Positions 54,519 to 62,848 of a stretch of DNA of 64,000 nucleotides are shown piece after piece. How positions within the stretch are numbered: position 1 is the first letter of the stretch; each line of letters begins with the position of its first letter. Made by a program: the position numbers and the translations under genes. The DNA is from Lachnospiraceae bacterium (GTDB taxonomy: Bacteria > Bacillota > Clostridia > Lachnospirales > Lachnospiraceae). A model generated the notes under the pieces. The model worked only from the letters and a program-made list of their open reading frames with translations, did no database searches and was not told the origin of the DNA. The stretch covers positions 1 through 64,000 of the forward strand of contig JAEENL010000187.1 in assembly GCA_016283775.1 (NCBI GenBank), in the 5' to 3' direction.

Positions 54519-54757
54519 CAAAAAAACGCCCGGGAGTTTGGGTTCCCGGGCGGTGGCATGTAAAACCGAACTTCCATGCCGGCGCGGATGCGCCAAGTTT
54601 TCGGCAGAGATGCTGTAAATTTGCATTTTCTTGTAGACCGAAACCATAAACGATAACCCATGATAAATAACGGGATAACCGGGGAACGCCAACATTGAAC
54701 CTGTGGTCATATGCCCATAGCAATGACTGTTGATCTAAAAGAGTGCACCTGCCCGGA
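54519..54757 (-). ncRNA. Candidate structured RNA (minus strand)
   Basis: About 240 bases without a credible gene. On the minus strand the 5' segment CCGGGCAGGTG (54746-54756) can pair with CACCGCCCGG (54546-54555) as a closing stem with one bulged A. Inner hairpins include GGCGC/GCGCC, GGCATG/CATGCC and TTTCGG/CCGAAA. The 3' end is a strong terminator (54527-54535 with 54544-54552, then seven T) that shares bases with the closing stem. It starts about 20 bases after the small coiled-coil gene stop, so it may be an independent RNA or a processed 3' end. No known family recognised. Confidence 0.5.
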
Positions 54758-54778
54758 AAAACCGCATGGCGGCAGTTT

Positions 54779-55294
54779 TCAGATATTCACATCAAACTCA
54801 ACGGTCTGGTTGTACTTGTCAAGCGCGATCTGCATCTCCGAGATCTCGGCATCGATACGCTCATACTCACGCTTTACAACATCCAGGTCGTAGTTGATGT
54901 ACTCATACTCCGGCGCCGTCTTCTTTGCGGAGTACATACCCGAGTTGATCCTGGTCTTCGCCTGCTTTTTACGCATCATGTCAAGCGAGAACTTGCGCTT
55001 GTTAAGCTGCGCCATCTTCACAAGTATCATGTCGGCGGTCATTGTGGTGTTTCCGACCTGAATCTCGTTTGTGCTGTTGCTTACATTGATGGCATGCTTG
55101 ATCTTCAGGATTTTCTCATCGATCTCAGCGATGTTTCCCGCCACCTCTTCATAATTGTACTCAGGGATCACAGGCTCCTCATCCAACGCCGCGATATACG
55201 TGCAGCCTTCCCTTTCCTTCTCCGCCCAAAATTCCTTATCGTCATTCAACTTTCTAAGTACCTTGTTTGCATATGCAGACGTCATCTTTGCCAT
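54779..55294 (-). CDS. Small coiled-coil protein, DIP1984-like (uncertain)
   Basis: A 171-residue soluble, helical protein with long charged stretches. The central motif KILKIKHAINVSNSTNEI followed by TMTADMILVKMAQLNKRKFSLDMMRKK resembles the DIP1984/septicolysin-like family of coiled-coil proteins, but I am not certain. I start at ATG 55294, with AAAGGAGG 6-7 bases upstream. The longer frame begins in the promoter. It has its own promoter and is flanked by two candidate RNAs. Function unknown. Confidence 0.78.
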   Translation of the reverse strand: MAKMTSAYANKVLRKLNDDKEFWAEKEREGCTYIAALDEEPVIPEYNYEEVAGNIAEIDEKILKIKHAINVSNSTNEIQVGNTTMTADMILVKMAQLNKRKFSLDMMRKKQAKTRINSGMYSAKKTAPEYEYINYDLDVVKREYERIDAEISEMQIALDKYNQTVEFDVNI

Positions 55295-55348
55295 TTTCAG
55301 TTCCTCCTTTAACGGATACTCTTCTCCAGGTTTGTTTCCCATGCGCAG

Positions 55349-55377
55349 ATTATAGCACGAACAATACGATATGTCAT
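55349..55377 (-). promoter_or_regulatory. Promoter for the small coiled-coil gene
   Basis: ATGACA (55372-55377) and TATAAT (55349-55354) on the minus strand, 17 bases apart. Confidence 0.7.
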
Positions 55378-55404
55378 TAAACCCTTAGTTCAGATTCTCC
55401 CCCC

Positions 55405-55640
55405 CAGCGACCAGAAAGTTTTCACGGTAATGCAAAGCCTGTGGCCGCATGCCTGTAGCGGTTCTATACCTCATGCACATTCTCTGACCGAGCGGTCACA
55501 ACCACCACCCAATAACGATCTCAGGTCCCGCGAGTGTCGGCCAAATGTGCAGGAGGCTATAGACCGCGAAAGGCATGCGCACCACAGACAACGCATGCCT
55601 CAAAAACTCCCATCCCGGGAGCGCCCGGTTTTCTTTTTCT
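55405..55640 (+). ncRNA. Candidate rod-shaped structured RNA
   Basis: Two distant segments (about 55437-55481 and 55544-55589) pair over roughly 45 bases with small internal loops, for example GCACATT with AATGTGC and CGCATGCC with GGCATGCG. The apical region has a TGACCG/CGGTCA hairpin. The 3' arm also has a perfect alternative hairpin (55572-55579 with 55592-55599). It ends in CCGGG-AGCG-CCCGG followed by TTTTCTTTTT. Rod shape, length and a refolding 3' arm are like 6S RNA, but no sequence signature proves it. The 5' end is not fixed. Confidence 0.5.
55602..55640. terminator. Overlapping terminators on both strands
   Basis: On the plus strand a 5-bp GC stem (55615-55619 with 55624-55628) is followed by TTTTCTTTTT. 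On the minus strand an overlapping CTCCC/GGGAG stem (55617-55621 with 55607-55611) is followed by TTTTTG, which would end the GH13 transcript. Confidence 0.6.
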
Positions 55641-55643
55641 CCC

Positions 55644-56954
55644 CTACTTCATTCTCCAATAATACGCCGTATATCCTTGCAGAAGGCTTCCACCCGTGAA
55701 ATCGTGCTCCGTCCCCGTGATCAGCTCATCCGCAAACTGCCGCCCCGCATCGAAATACGCCATATAAGGCTCACTGTCGATATTTATCGCGACCAGCACC
55801 CTTTCCCCATCACAGGCCCTTTCAAAAACGCACTGCTTATTCGTGAGAAGAAGGCTCCGCATCCCGCCGTAATTCAGTGCATTGCTGTTTTTCTTTGCTT
55901 CCGAAAGACGCGAGATATACTCCGAAAGCTCATTCCATTCAGGCCTTTCAAAGCACGGTCTGAGCGCAGGATCCCCCTGCGATTTGTCGCCTTTCGCGCC
56001 CCATTCGCTCCCGTAGTACACACAAGGGATCCCAGGCATTCCAAAAACAAGCGCATACGCCATAGGAAGCAGACGCTCATTGTTCAGCACACTCGCAAGC
56101 CTTGTGACATCATGATTGTCCGCAAAAGAAAGCAGATGCGATCCGCGCGCCACAGTCCAGTCCTCCGGCCCGAAAAGCCTGAGCAGCGAATGTATTATCT
56201 CAAACATATTGCTGCTGTTGAGCGCAGAATATATCCCCTTGTAGCACTGATAATCCGTAAGCGAGTGAATGCCCATTTCGCTCAGCATCCTGCCATATTC
56301 CCCGTGCAGCGCCTCGCCCACAAGGAAAAAGTCCTCTTTCTTTGAATCGCAGAAACCGCGCAGTTCCCGCAAAAATCCCCTGTCGATCGAGTAGGCGACA
56401 TCCAGCCTCAGCCCGTCTATTCCAAATTCCCTGATCCACATATCAACCGCATCAAAGATATGCTGCTTCACCGCCGGATTCCACAGATTCAGCTTCACCA
56501 GGTCGTAGTTTCCTTCCCAGCCCTCATACCACAGGCCGTCGTTGTACGGCGAGTTTCCATTGAAATCTATCCTGGCAAACCAGTCCTTGTACTGCGATCC
56601 TTCTCTCTTTTCAAGCACATCACGGAACGCCCAGAAGCCTCGCCCCACGTGATTGAACACACCGTCGAGCACCACTTTTATCCCGTTTTCATGGAGCGCA
56701 TCACAAACCCGCTTGAAATCCTCGTTCGTTCCAAGCCGTGTATCTATCTTGAAGAAATCCCTGGTGTTGTACCCGTGCGTATCCGATTCAAACACAGGGC
56801 AGAAATACACCGCATTCGCTCCAAGCCGCTTGATATGCGGTATCCAGTCGATCACCTTCAGGATCCTTTTCTCCGGCTTTCCGTCGTTTTCAAACGGAGC
56901 TCCGCAAAATCCAAGAGTATATATCTGGTAAAAAACGCTTTCATATGCCCACAT
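55644..56954 (-). CDS. Glycoside hydrolase family 13 (alpha-amylase type)
   Basis: A 436-residue intracellular enzyme acting on alpha-glucans or maltodextrins. The GH13 conserved regions are DGVFNHVGRG (97-106), GLRLDVAYS with the nucleophile Asp185, the acid Glu214 in LVGEALHG, and FADNHD with Asp282. No signal peptide or binding module. I start at ATG 56954, with GGGAGG 8 bases upstream. It probably works with the glycogen genes at 46663-49058. The exact specificity (alpha-amylase, neopullulanase-like) cannot be told. Confidence 0.93.
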   Translation of the reverse strand: MWAYESVFYQIYTLGFCGAPFENDGKPEKRILKVIDWIPHIKRLGANAVYFCPVFESDTHGYNTRDFFKIDTRLGTNEDFKRVCDALHENGIKVVLDGVFNHVGRGFWAFRDVLEKREGSQYKDWFARIDFNGNSPYNDGLWYEGWEGNYDLVKLNLWNPAVKQHIFDAVDMWIREFGIDGLRLDVAYSIDRGFLRELRGFCDSKKEDFFLVGEALHGEYGRMLSEMGIHSLTDYQCYKGIYSALNSSNMFEIIHSLLRLFGPEDWTVARGSHLLSFADNHDVTRLASVLNNERLLPMAYALVFGMPGIPCVYYGSEWGAKGDKSQGDPALRPCFERPEWNELSEYISRLSEAKKNSNALNYGGMRSLLLTNKQCVFERACDGERVLVAINIDSEPYMAYFDAGRQFADELITGTEHDFTGGSLLQGYTAYYWRMK

Positions 56955-56991
56955 GTCATTATCCTCCCGTAATCCTACCTTACTCAACCAG

Positions 56992-57020
56992 ATTATATAG
57001 AAAAACAGCGTGCTTCACAA
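56992..57020 (-). promoter_or_regulatory. Promoter for the GH13 gene
   Basis: TTGTGA (57015-57020) and TATAAT (56992-56997) on the minus strand, 17 bases apart, in the gap shared with the divergent plus-strand gene. The rest of the gap is AT-rich without visible genes. Confidence 0.65.
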
Positions 57021-57092
57021 TACATAAAACGTATAAATTTCATGTGTATGCTTGCCCATTGAAACACATAAATAAAAATGTTTTACACGTTC

Positions 57093-57122
57093 TATTGACA
57101 TTTTAGGTCAATAGTGTATAAT
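57093..57122 (+). promoter_or_regulatory. Promoter with a perfect palindromic operator
   Basis: TTGACA (57095-57100) and TATAAT (57117-57122), 16 bases apart. The -35 box lies inside a perfect inverted repeat CTATTGAC-7-GTCAATAG (57093-57100 and 57108-57115), so a dimeric repressor would compete with RNA polymerase. Confidence 0.8.
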
Positions 57123-57265
57123 ATGTGACACTAGGGTGTCCGATTCAAACGAATCCTTTTACATTTTGTGTAATTGGGTTATGAAGTCCACTCTCTTATG
57201 TTGTTTCCGTTTGAATAAAATATGAGGAAATTTCTACACTTTTGAAGGCTATCGGGTGAAAATAT

Positions 57266-57748
57266 ATGAATAAAGACCGCCTATATGGTTTGCTCTTCAT
57301 ACTGGTTTTCCTGTGTATCTGCATTTTGGGAGTATCGGTTATCGTTTTGTCGCAGAAAAGCGTAGATCAAAGAATCTACTCAGCGGAAGATATCGGTATA
57401 GAATCTTTTATAACCTCGCCGGGTGCGGTTGTTTACGTGGGATTCCATAACACGCCTTATGAAGAAAAAGAGATCTTGGACTCCGATCATTTATCATCCT
57501 TTAACGAACTGCTAAACGAGGGCTGTTATCAGGCTGCTCCGCAGCTTGATAAACTCAATAAAACACAACCTGGGGACAATGTATATTATTATATCAGGTA
57601 TAGCTTGGGCGAAGATCGGTTATATATCCACGTAAGCGGTGATGCGCTTGTCGTCTCAGTAAACGGAAACCAAAAATATTATTATTCCAACATAACGTCA
57701 AAAGTGAAAGACCTGATAGTTTCCGAATACAAAAAAGAGGCTAACTGA
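57266..57748 (+). CDS. Membrane-anchored protein of unknown function
   Basis: A 160-residue protein with one N-terminal membrane segment (residues 9-30) and an extracytoplasmic domain of about 125 residues. No family recognised. The AT-rich, low-complexity-free sequence has regular beta/alpha alternation. The ribosome site (GGGTG) is weak. Expression is driven by the palindrome-covered promoter at 57093-57122, after a leader of about 140 bases with a loose ATTCAAACG/CGTTTGAAT repeat. It ends at a bidirectional terminator. Confidence 0.78.
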   Translation: MNKDRLYGLLFILVFLCICILGVSVIVLSQKSVDQRIYSAEDIGIESFITSPGAVVYVGFHNTPYEEKEILDSDHLSSFNELLNEGCYQAAPQLDKLNKTQPGDNVYYYIRYSLGEDRLYIHVSGDALVVSVNGNQKYYYSNITSKVKDLIVSEYKKEAN

Positions 57749-57760
57749 ATCCAAAAAAAC

Positions 57761-57795
57761 AGACCGCACTTCACAATAAGTGCGGTCTATATTTT
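57761..57795. terminator. Bidirectional terminator
   Basis: A perfect 11-bp stem (57761-57771 with 57778-57788), 6-base loop, T-rich on the plus side and seven T on the minus side. It serves the convergent genes at 57266-57748 and 57835-58029. Confidence 0.85.
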
Positions 57796-57834
57796 ATCGT
57801 TATTTAATTGTCCACGGGACTGCGGGTGATTCCC

Positions 57835-58029
57835 TCAGACTGCGGTGGGACCCGGTCTGTAGCTGGAAACGGTGGCGTCGCTGTAATTTACGCGGATACG
57901 CCCGCTTTCAAGGAAAACTCTCGTTATCCTGCCGTGATTTACGGTAACTTTCTTGCCATTGAACGATACACGCTCTGCCGAATACAAAGCATCTGTGAGC
58001 GCTGTCTTCCGGTCTCTCGGATCCTGCAT
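57835..58029 (-). CDS. Small protein of unknown function
   Basis: A 64-residue soluble protein. AGAGG lies 6 bases before its ATG and it ends just before a strong terminator. Base composition matches neighbouring genes. The short strands (VSFNGKKVTVNHGRITRVFLESGRIRVNY) suggest a beta-rich fold. No known family recognised. It is between the convergent terminator and the Hsp20 gene. It could also be a chance open frame. Confidence 0.6.
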   Translation of the reverse strand: MQDPRDRKTALTDALYSAERVSFNGKKVTVNHGRITRVFLESGRIRVNYSDATVSSYRPGPTAV

Positions 58030-58165
58030 AAAAACCCTCTTTCTAAATATGAATCACCATTGACTCTTTGGACACTTGTATTGTATCAATGAATCCTGAA
58101 AGAAGGAAATTAATCTTCCTAATAAGATTGATTAGGTGTGATGATGATGCAGACAAAATGCCACG

Positions 58166-58597
58166 TCAGCCATCGATCTGAATGAAACGCTTCTCAGGAA
58201 CCTTGTTGACGTCCTTCTTCGGAACATCTATCGTGAGCACGCCGTTCCTGTATTTCGCCTTGATGTCCTCCTGAGTAACGCCCTCGCCGACATAGAACGT
58301 CCTGCTGCAGGAACCCGAATAACGCTCTTTTCTGATGTATCCGGTCTTATTGTCGCGCTCTTCCGTCTCGTTCTTGTGCTCTGCGGTGATGGTGAGATAT
58401 CCGTCCTTCACTTCGCCCTTGATATTCTCAAGCTCATAGCCCGGAAGATCCACAGCCAGCTCATATCCGTTCTCGGTCTCCCTGACATCCGTGCTCATAA
58501 GCCTCTGTACGGGCTTTTCAAAATGACGGGGTTCAACTTCCCTTGTTCCGAAAAGGTCATCAAAAAAACTATCATTAAACAATGCGGGTGTAAACAT
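58166..58597 (-). CDS. Small heat shock protein Hsp20
   Basis: A 143-residue ATP-independent chaperone that holds unfolding proteins. The alpha-crystallin domain (residues 38-130) has the pattern YELAVDLPGYELENIKGEVKDGYLTI and the closing KAKYRNGVLTIDVPK (the usual A-x-x-x-n-G-v-L). The C-terminal tail is short. I start at ATG 58597 after AGGAGG. Its promoter carries a CIRCE site, so it should be repressed by HrcA and induced by heat. Confidence 0.95.
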   Translation of the reverse strand: MFTPALFNDSFFDDLFGTREVEPRHFEKPVQRLMSTDVRETENGYELAVDLPGYELENIKGEVKDGYLTITAEHKNETEERDNKTGYIRKERYSGSCSRTFYVGEGVTQEDIKAKYRNGVLTIDVPKKDVNKVPEKRFIQIDG

Positions 58598-58669
58598 AAC
58601 TCTACCTCCTGTGATCATTCGTGTGTGGCCTGCTTTTAATGCCCGGCCGTTTTTCTTTGTTCTGGTGTC

Positions 58670-58698
58670 ATTATATCACCGTTATTAGCACTCGTCAA
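58670..58698 (-). promoter_or_regulatory. Promoter for hsp20
   Basis: TTGACG (58693-58698) and TATAAT (58670-58675) on the minus strand, 17 bases apart. The -35 box lies inside CIRCE. Confidence 0.75.
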
Positions 58699-58711
58699 TA
58701 GTGAGTGCTAA
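58685..58711. promoter_or_regulatory. CIRCE element (HrcA operator)
   Basis: TTAGCACTC, nine bases, GAGTGCTAA: both consensus arms are exact. It overlaps the hsp20 promoter and is the binding site of the heat-shock repressor HrcA. No hrcA, groES or dnaK gene is in the window. Confidence 0.95.
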
Positions 58712-58814
58712 TAATTTTTCAATAATCCCGTTTTTTCGTTTCCAAAATCGGGCCAAAACCCTATTGATAAGCGTATTTTATCGGATTTATTAAAAAATTA
58801 TAAACTCAAACTGA

Positions 58815-58843
58815 TTGAATACTGACAACTATAGGCGTACAAT
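58815..58843 (+). promoter_or_regulatory. Promoter for the purine permease gene
   Basis: TTGAAT (58815-58820) and TACAAT (58838-58843), 17 bases apart. The short leader excludes a purine riboswitch. Confidence 0.6.
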
Positions 58844-58889
58844 AACTGTGTTATATAATTCGATCACAAAAAATGAAAGTGAGGAGATT

Positions 58890-60236
58890 ATGTTAGAGAA
58901 ATTTTTCCAGCTCAAGCAAAACCGGACTGACGTAAAAACAGAAGTCATCGCCGGTGTCACCACGTTTATGACCATGGCCTATATCCTGGTCGTAAACCCC
59001 AACATCCTGTCCGCTTCGGGAATGAACCCCCAGGCCATTCTCATCGCGACAGCGCTTGCATCCTTCATCGGAACCATGTGCATGGGACTTATGGCAAATT
59101 ATCCCTTTGCTCTTGCTCCCGGACTTGGCCTCAACGCTTACTTTGCTTACACCGTTGTACTCGGAATGGGTTACACCTGGCAGTTCGCACTGTTCGCAGT
59201 ACTTGTTGAAGGCGTCATCTTCATTGCTCTCTCGCTTACCAATATCCGCGAGGCCATCTTCGATGCCATCCCGCTCCAGCTTAAGAAGGGCATTTCCGTT
59301 GGTATCGGCCTCTTTGTAGCGTTCATCGGACTTGAGAACGCAGGCATCGTTGTAAACAGCGACGCAACACTCGTTACCGTTACCAAGTTCTCCGGCGAGA
59401 ACTTCCGCACCACCGGTATCGCAGCAATCCTTGCCCTCATCGGCCTCATGATCATCGCCATCCTTCATGTAAAGAAGGTTAAGGGCTCCATCCTCATCGG
59501 CATCGTTGCCACCTGGATAATCGGCATCATCTGCCAGCTTACAGGTCTTTACAAGGGCGCAAGCCTTCTTCCTTCATGGAGCAGCTTTTCTTTCTCCGCT
59601 ATCGGAGAGACCTTCGGAGCATGCTTCAGCGCTGAGGCTTTCAAGAACATCAAGATCCTTGACTTCGTTGTCATCATGTTCTCATTCCTGTTCGTAGACG
59701 TATTTGATACACTCGGAACCCTCATCGGCTGCGCTTCCAAGGCTGACATGCTCGATAAGGACGGAAAGCTTCCCCGCATCAAGCCTGCTCTCCTTTCCGA
59801 CGCTATCGCAACCTGCGCAGGTGCCGTACTCGGTACTTCCACAACAACGACCTTCGTTGAGAGCTCCGCAGGCGTTTCCGAGGGCGGCCGCACCGGTCTT
59901 TCCGCAGTGGTTACCGGTCTCCTGTTCCTTGTATCCGTAGCGCTCAGCCCCATCTTCATCGCGATCCCGAGCTTTGCAACAGCTCCCGCGCTGATCTTTG
60001 TAGGCTTCCTTATGTTCTCTGCAGTCGTTGACATCAAGTTTGACGATCTTACAGAAGCTATCCCCGCATACATCGCGCTTCTTTCAATGCCTCTTCTTTA
60101 CAGCATTTCCGATGGTATCGCATTCGGCACCGTATCCTATGTGATCATCAACCTCTGCACAGGAAAGGCAAAGAAAGTTTCCCCTCTCATGTATGTACTG
60201 GCGGTACTCTTCATCCTGAAATACGTATTCCTGTAA
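58890..60236 (+). CDS. NCS2 family purine permease, AzgA-like
   Basis: A 448-residue secondary transporter with about 12-14 membrane segments, importing a purine base (hypoxanthine, guanine or adenine) with H+. The opening VIAGVTTFMTMAYILVVNPNILS and the GLGLNAYFAYTVV and STTTTFVESSAGVSEGG segments are typical of the AzgA/PbuG/PbuO branch rather than the uracil/xanthine branch. I start at ATG 58890, with GAGGAG upstream. The longer frame begins at the -35 box of the promoter. Confidence 0.93.
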   Translation: MLEKFFQLKQNRTDVKTEVIAGVTTFMTMAYILVVNPNILSASGMNPQAILIATALASFIGTMCMGLMANYPFALAPGLGLNAYFAYTVVLGMGYTWQFALFAVLVEGVIFIALSLTNIREAIFDAIPLQLKKGISVGIGLFVAFIGLENAGIVVNSDATLVTVTKFSGENFRTTGIAAILALIGLMIIAILHVKKVKGSILIGIVATWIIGIICQLTGLYKGASLLPSWSSFSFSAIGETFGACFSAEAFKNIKILDFVVIMFSFLFVDVFDTLGTLIGCASKADMLDKDGKLPRIKPALLSDAIATCAGAVLGTSTTTTFVESSAGVSEGGRTGLSAVVTGLLFLVSVALSPIFIAIPSFATAPALIFVGFLMFSAVVDIKFDDLTEAIPAYIALLSMPLLYSISDGIAFGTVSYVIINLCTGKAKKVSPLMYVLAVLFILKYVFL

Positions 60237-60263
60237 AGGATCGTTCATTTCCAAAACACGGGC

Positions 60264-60308
60264 AAAAAAACAGGCGGGAGCTCAATTTAATGAGTTCCCG
60301 CTTTTTTT
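60264..60308. terminator. Bidirectional terminator
   Basis: An 11-bp stem with one wobble (60274-60284 with 60291-60301), 6-base loop, followed by seven T on the plus strand and, three bases away, seven T on the minus strand. It separates the permease gene from the convergent lacI-type gene. Confidence 0.8.
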
Positions 60309-60315
60309 GTACCGT

Positions 60316-61341
60316 TTAAGATCTCTGTATTTTATCGCCCTTGGCCTTTACCGGTCCCGTGGAATATCTCACGACAAGCTTTGCGCGGAGCAAAAGCTTT
60401 GACATCGACACTCCCCTGATAAGGCCGTCAAGCATCAGAGCTGCGCTCTTTCCGAGGTTTGTCCTGTCCTGGCGCACTGTGGTAAGAGGCGGATCAAGCT
60501 CTTCTGCGACCGGAAGATCGTCAAAGCCGATCACGGAAACATCCTCCGGAACGCGATACCCCAGTCGTCCGAGCTCGTTCACCACGCCGCTTGCAATGAG
60601 GTCGCTCGCGCACATCACTGCCGTCGCGCCGTTTTTTACAAAGCCGGAAACATAGGTCTTTGCGCAGTCCGGAACATAGTAACCGTAGGCCACAAGCCTC
60701 TCGTCCACGGGAAGGTCGTTTTCTGCCATGCTCTGACGGAATGCCGCTTCTCTCTGCTCGGATACCATGGAGTTTTTCGCTCCGTTAAGGAATGCGATCC
60801 TGGAATGACCGAGCTTTGCAAGATGTTTCACAGCCTGCGCTATGCCTTCCGCGGAATCCGTGCCGACATAGCCGACATGCTCATTGTGAGGGATGAAGTT
60901 GTCGAGGAGCACCGTCGGAACGGTGGTCTTTTCAAGCTGCGTGATCCAGTCGTCATGCAGGGTAAACCCGAGCAGAAATGCGCCCGCATAGCTGTTTTTC
61001 AGCATATAGCTGTCATATTTTTCAAGTGATCTGAAATTAAGTCTGGAAGGCTCTATCACAACCTCCCAGTTTCTGCTTATCGCGGCCTTTTTGAAGCCGT
61101 TTACGATGTCATAGCCAAACTGCTCTATCGTTTCAAATTCCATATTTCCGCTGTCCACAAAAACGCAGACTTTTGCCGTTTTTGTGCGCTTTATCTTTTT
61201 AAGGGAATATCCCATCTCGACAGCGGTGTCAAGCACCAGCTGCCTGGTCTCCTCGGAAATGTCCTCAGCACCGTTCAGTCCCTTAGAGACCGTGCTCACG
61301 GCTATTCCCAGTTTTTCGGCTATGTCCTTTATGGTTACCAT
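60316..61341 (-). CDS. LacI family transcriptional regulator
   Basis: A 341-residue regulator. The N-terminal helix-turn-helix VTIKDIAEKLGIAVSTVSKGLNG is diagnostic of the LacI/GalR family. The rest is a periplasmic-binding-protein-like sensor (VCVFVDSGNMEFETIEQFGYDIVNGFKKAA, CASDLIASGVVNELGRLGYRVPEDVSVIGFDD). The effector is unknown; LacI members usually sense sugars. It lies 33 bases after citrate synthase, separated by a small CCCGC/GCGGG hairpin (61352-61365). Confidence 0.93.
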   Translation of the reverse strand: MVTIKDIAEKLGIAVSTVSKGLNGAEDISEETRQLVLDTAVEMGYSLKKIKRTKTAKVCVFVDSGNMEFETIEQFGYDIVNGFKKAAISRNWEVVIEPSRLNFRSLEKYDSYMLKNSYAGAFLLGFTLHDDWITQLEKTTVPTVLLDNFIPHNEHVGYVGTDSAEGIAQAVKHLAKLGHSRIAFLNGAKNSMVSEQREAAFRQSMAENDLPVDERLVAYGYYVPDCAKTYVSGFVKNGATAVMCASDLIASGVVNELGRLGYRVPEDVSVIGFDDLPVAEELDPPLTTVRQDRTNLGKSAALMLDGLIRGVSMSKLLLRAKLVVRYSTGPVKAKGDKIQRS

Positions 61342-61374
61342 TTTCCAAAATCCCGCTCACGCGGGCATCCTCCG

Positions 61375-62739
61375 TTACTGTCTTTCCGATAACATCCTGT
61401 ATTTCACCGGCTTTTGGATGGGCTGGTAGGAAGGACGGATTATCTTGTCCTGGTTTATCAGCTCCTCAAGCCTGTGCGCGCTCCAGCCCGCCACGCGTGC
61501 CATCGCAAAAATGGGCGTAAAAAGCTCCGCAGGAAGGTCGAGCATAGAATATACAAAACCACTGTAAAAATCCACATTCGCGCTGACACCCTTGTAAATA
61601 CGGCGTTCCTCGGCGATAACACGAGGAGCCAGCGTTTCCACCATGGAATAGAGCGCATAGTCATCATCCCGCCCTTTTTCGTGAGCGAGCTGCTCCACAA
61701 AGCCTTTGAATATCTGCGCTCTGGGATCCGAGATCGAATAGATCGCGTGGCCCATTCCATAGATCAGGCCCTTTTGGTCAAAAGCCTCCTTGTGAAGGAG
61801 TTTCAGGAGATATTCCCTGACCTCCGCTTCATCCGTGAGGTCCGAGACATTCTTTTTCATATCGGCAAACATCTGCACCACCTTGATGTTTGCGCCGCCG
61901 TGCTTCGGGCCTTTGAGCGACCCGAGCGCCGCTGCCATCACCGCATAAGTGTCAGAGCCCGACGAAGTCACCACATGAGTGGTAAAAGTGGAGTTGTTAC
62001 CACCACCGTGTTCCGCATGGAGCACAAGCGCTATGTCAAGGATCTTTGCTTCGAGCGGGGTATATTTCTTGTCCGGACGAAGAAGCCTCAAAATGTTCTC
62101 CGCGGTCGAAAGCTTGGGGTCGGGTTTGTGTATGTAAAGGCTTTTGCCTTTTTCGTAATGATTATACGCCTGATATCCGTATACCGCAAGCATGGGAAAA
62201 ACGCTGATCAGCATGATGCACTGTCTCATCACATTTTCAAGCGAAACATCGTCTATGGTCTTGTCGTAGCACGCAAGCGTGAGCACGCTCCTCGCAAGAG
62301 TGTTCATCATGTCCTTGCTCGGCGCCTTCATTATCACGTCCCTCACAAAGTTTCTGGGAAGCGTGCGAAGATGGGACAAAAGCGCCGTAAAGCGCTCAAG
62401 TTCCTCATTGTCCGGAAGTTCTCCAAAGAGCAGGAGATATGTCGTTTCTTCAAAACCAAACCTGTTGTCGCGGCTGAATCCGTCGCAGAGATCCCGCACA
62501 TCTATACCTCTGTAGCGAAGTATCCCGTCGCACGGGACCGACTTTCCGTCCACTGTTTTTGAAGATATTATCTCCGAGATCCTGGTGAGTCCGGTGAGGA
62601 CACCTTTGCCGTTTATGTCTCTTAGTCCGCGTTTAACATCGTATTCACCGTAAAGTGCCGGGTCTATAACGTTGTTTTCTCCGCATTTTGCCGCAAGCTC
62701 ATCAAGCTCCGCCATGTTTCTCGTAATCATCCTGTCCAA
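61375..62739 (-). CDS. Citrate synthase
   Basis: A 454-residue enzyme condensing acetyl-CoA and oxaloacetate. Catalytic residues are visible as His in KHGGANIKVV, His in GMGHAIYSISDPRAQIF and Asp in NVDFYSGFVYSML. Family region EHGGGNNSTFTTHVVTSSGSDTY is present. I start at TTG 62739, 6 bases after GAGGAGG. The frame open to 62826 starts inside the preceding terminator. In an anaerobe this probably feeds 2-oxoglutarate and glutamate synthesis. It is longer than Gram-negative GltA. Confidence 0.93.
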   Translation of the reverse strand: MDRMITRNMAELDELAAKCGENNVIDPALYGEYDVKRGLRDINGKGVLTGLTRISEIISSKTVDGKSVPCDGILRYRGIDVRDLCDGFSRDNRFGFEETTYLLLFGELPDNEELERFTALLSHLRTLPRNFVRDVIMKAPSKDMMNTLARSVLTLACYDKTIDDVSLENVMRQCIMLISVFPMLAVYGYQAYNHYEKGKSLYIHKPDPKLSTAENILRLLRPDKKYTPLEAKILDIALVLHAEHGGGNNSTFTTHVVTSSGSDTYAVMAAALGSLKGPKHGGANIKVVQMFADMKKNVSDLTDEAEVREYLLKLLHKEAFDQKGLIYGMGHAIYSISDPRAQIFKGFVEQLAHEKGRDDDYALYSMVETLAPRVIAEERRIYKGVSANVDFYSGFVYSMLDLPAELFTPIFAMARVAGWSAHRLEELINQDKIIRPSYQPIQKPVKYRMLSERQ

Positions 62740-62775
62740 AAAGAACCTCCTCTCGTGCTGTGTCATTAAGTAAAC

Positions 62776-62809
62776 CCAAAAAAGCCACCCGTCGAAAAAC
62801 GGATGGCTT
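62776..62809. terminator. Terminator of the ABC exporter gene
   Basis: A 10-bp stem with one wobble (62782-62791 with 62800-62809), followed on the minus strand by TTTTTTGGG. Confidence 0.8.
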
Positions 62810-62848
62810 ATTTTATCAGAAAACATGTATGTGCGTCAATATCGCAGG

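Noticed and set aside
54483-54723. Two short minus-strand frames of about 75 residues
   Set aside because: No ribosome site, and both read through a strong terminator and the structured-RNA candidate.
58080-58165. AT-rich hairpin downstream of hsp20 as a terminator
   Set aside because: The stem is weak, mainly A-T, and is not followed by a clear T-run.
58844-58889. Purine riboswitch ahead of the purine permease
   Set aside because: The predicted leader is under 50 bases and lacks the purine aptamer core.
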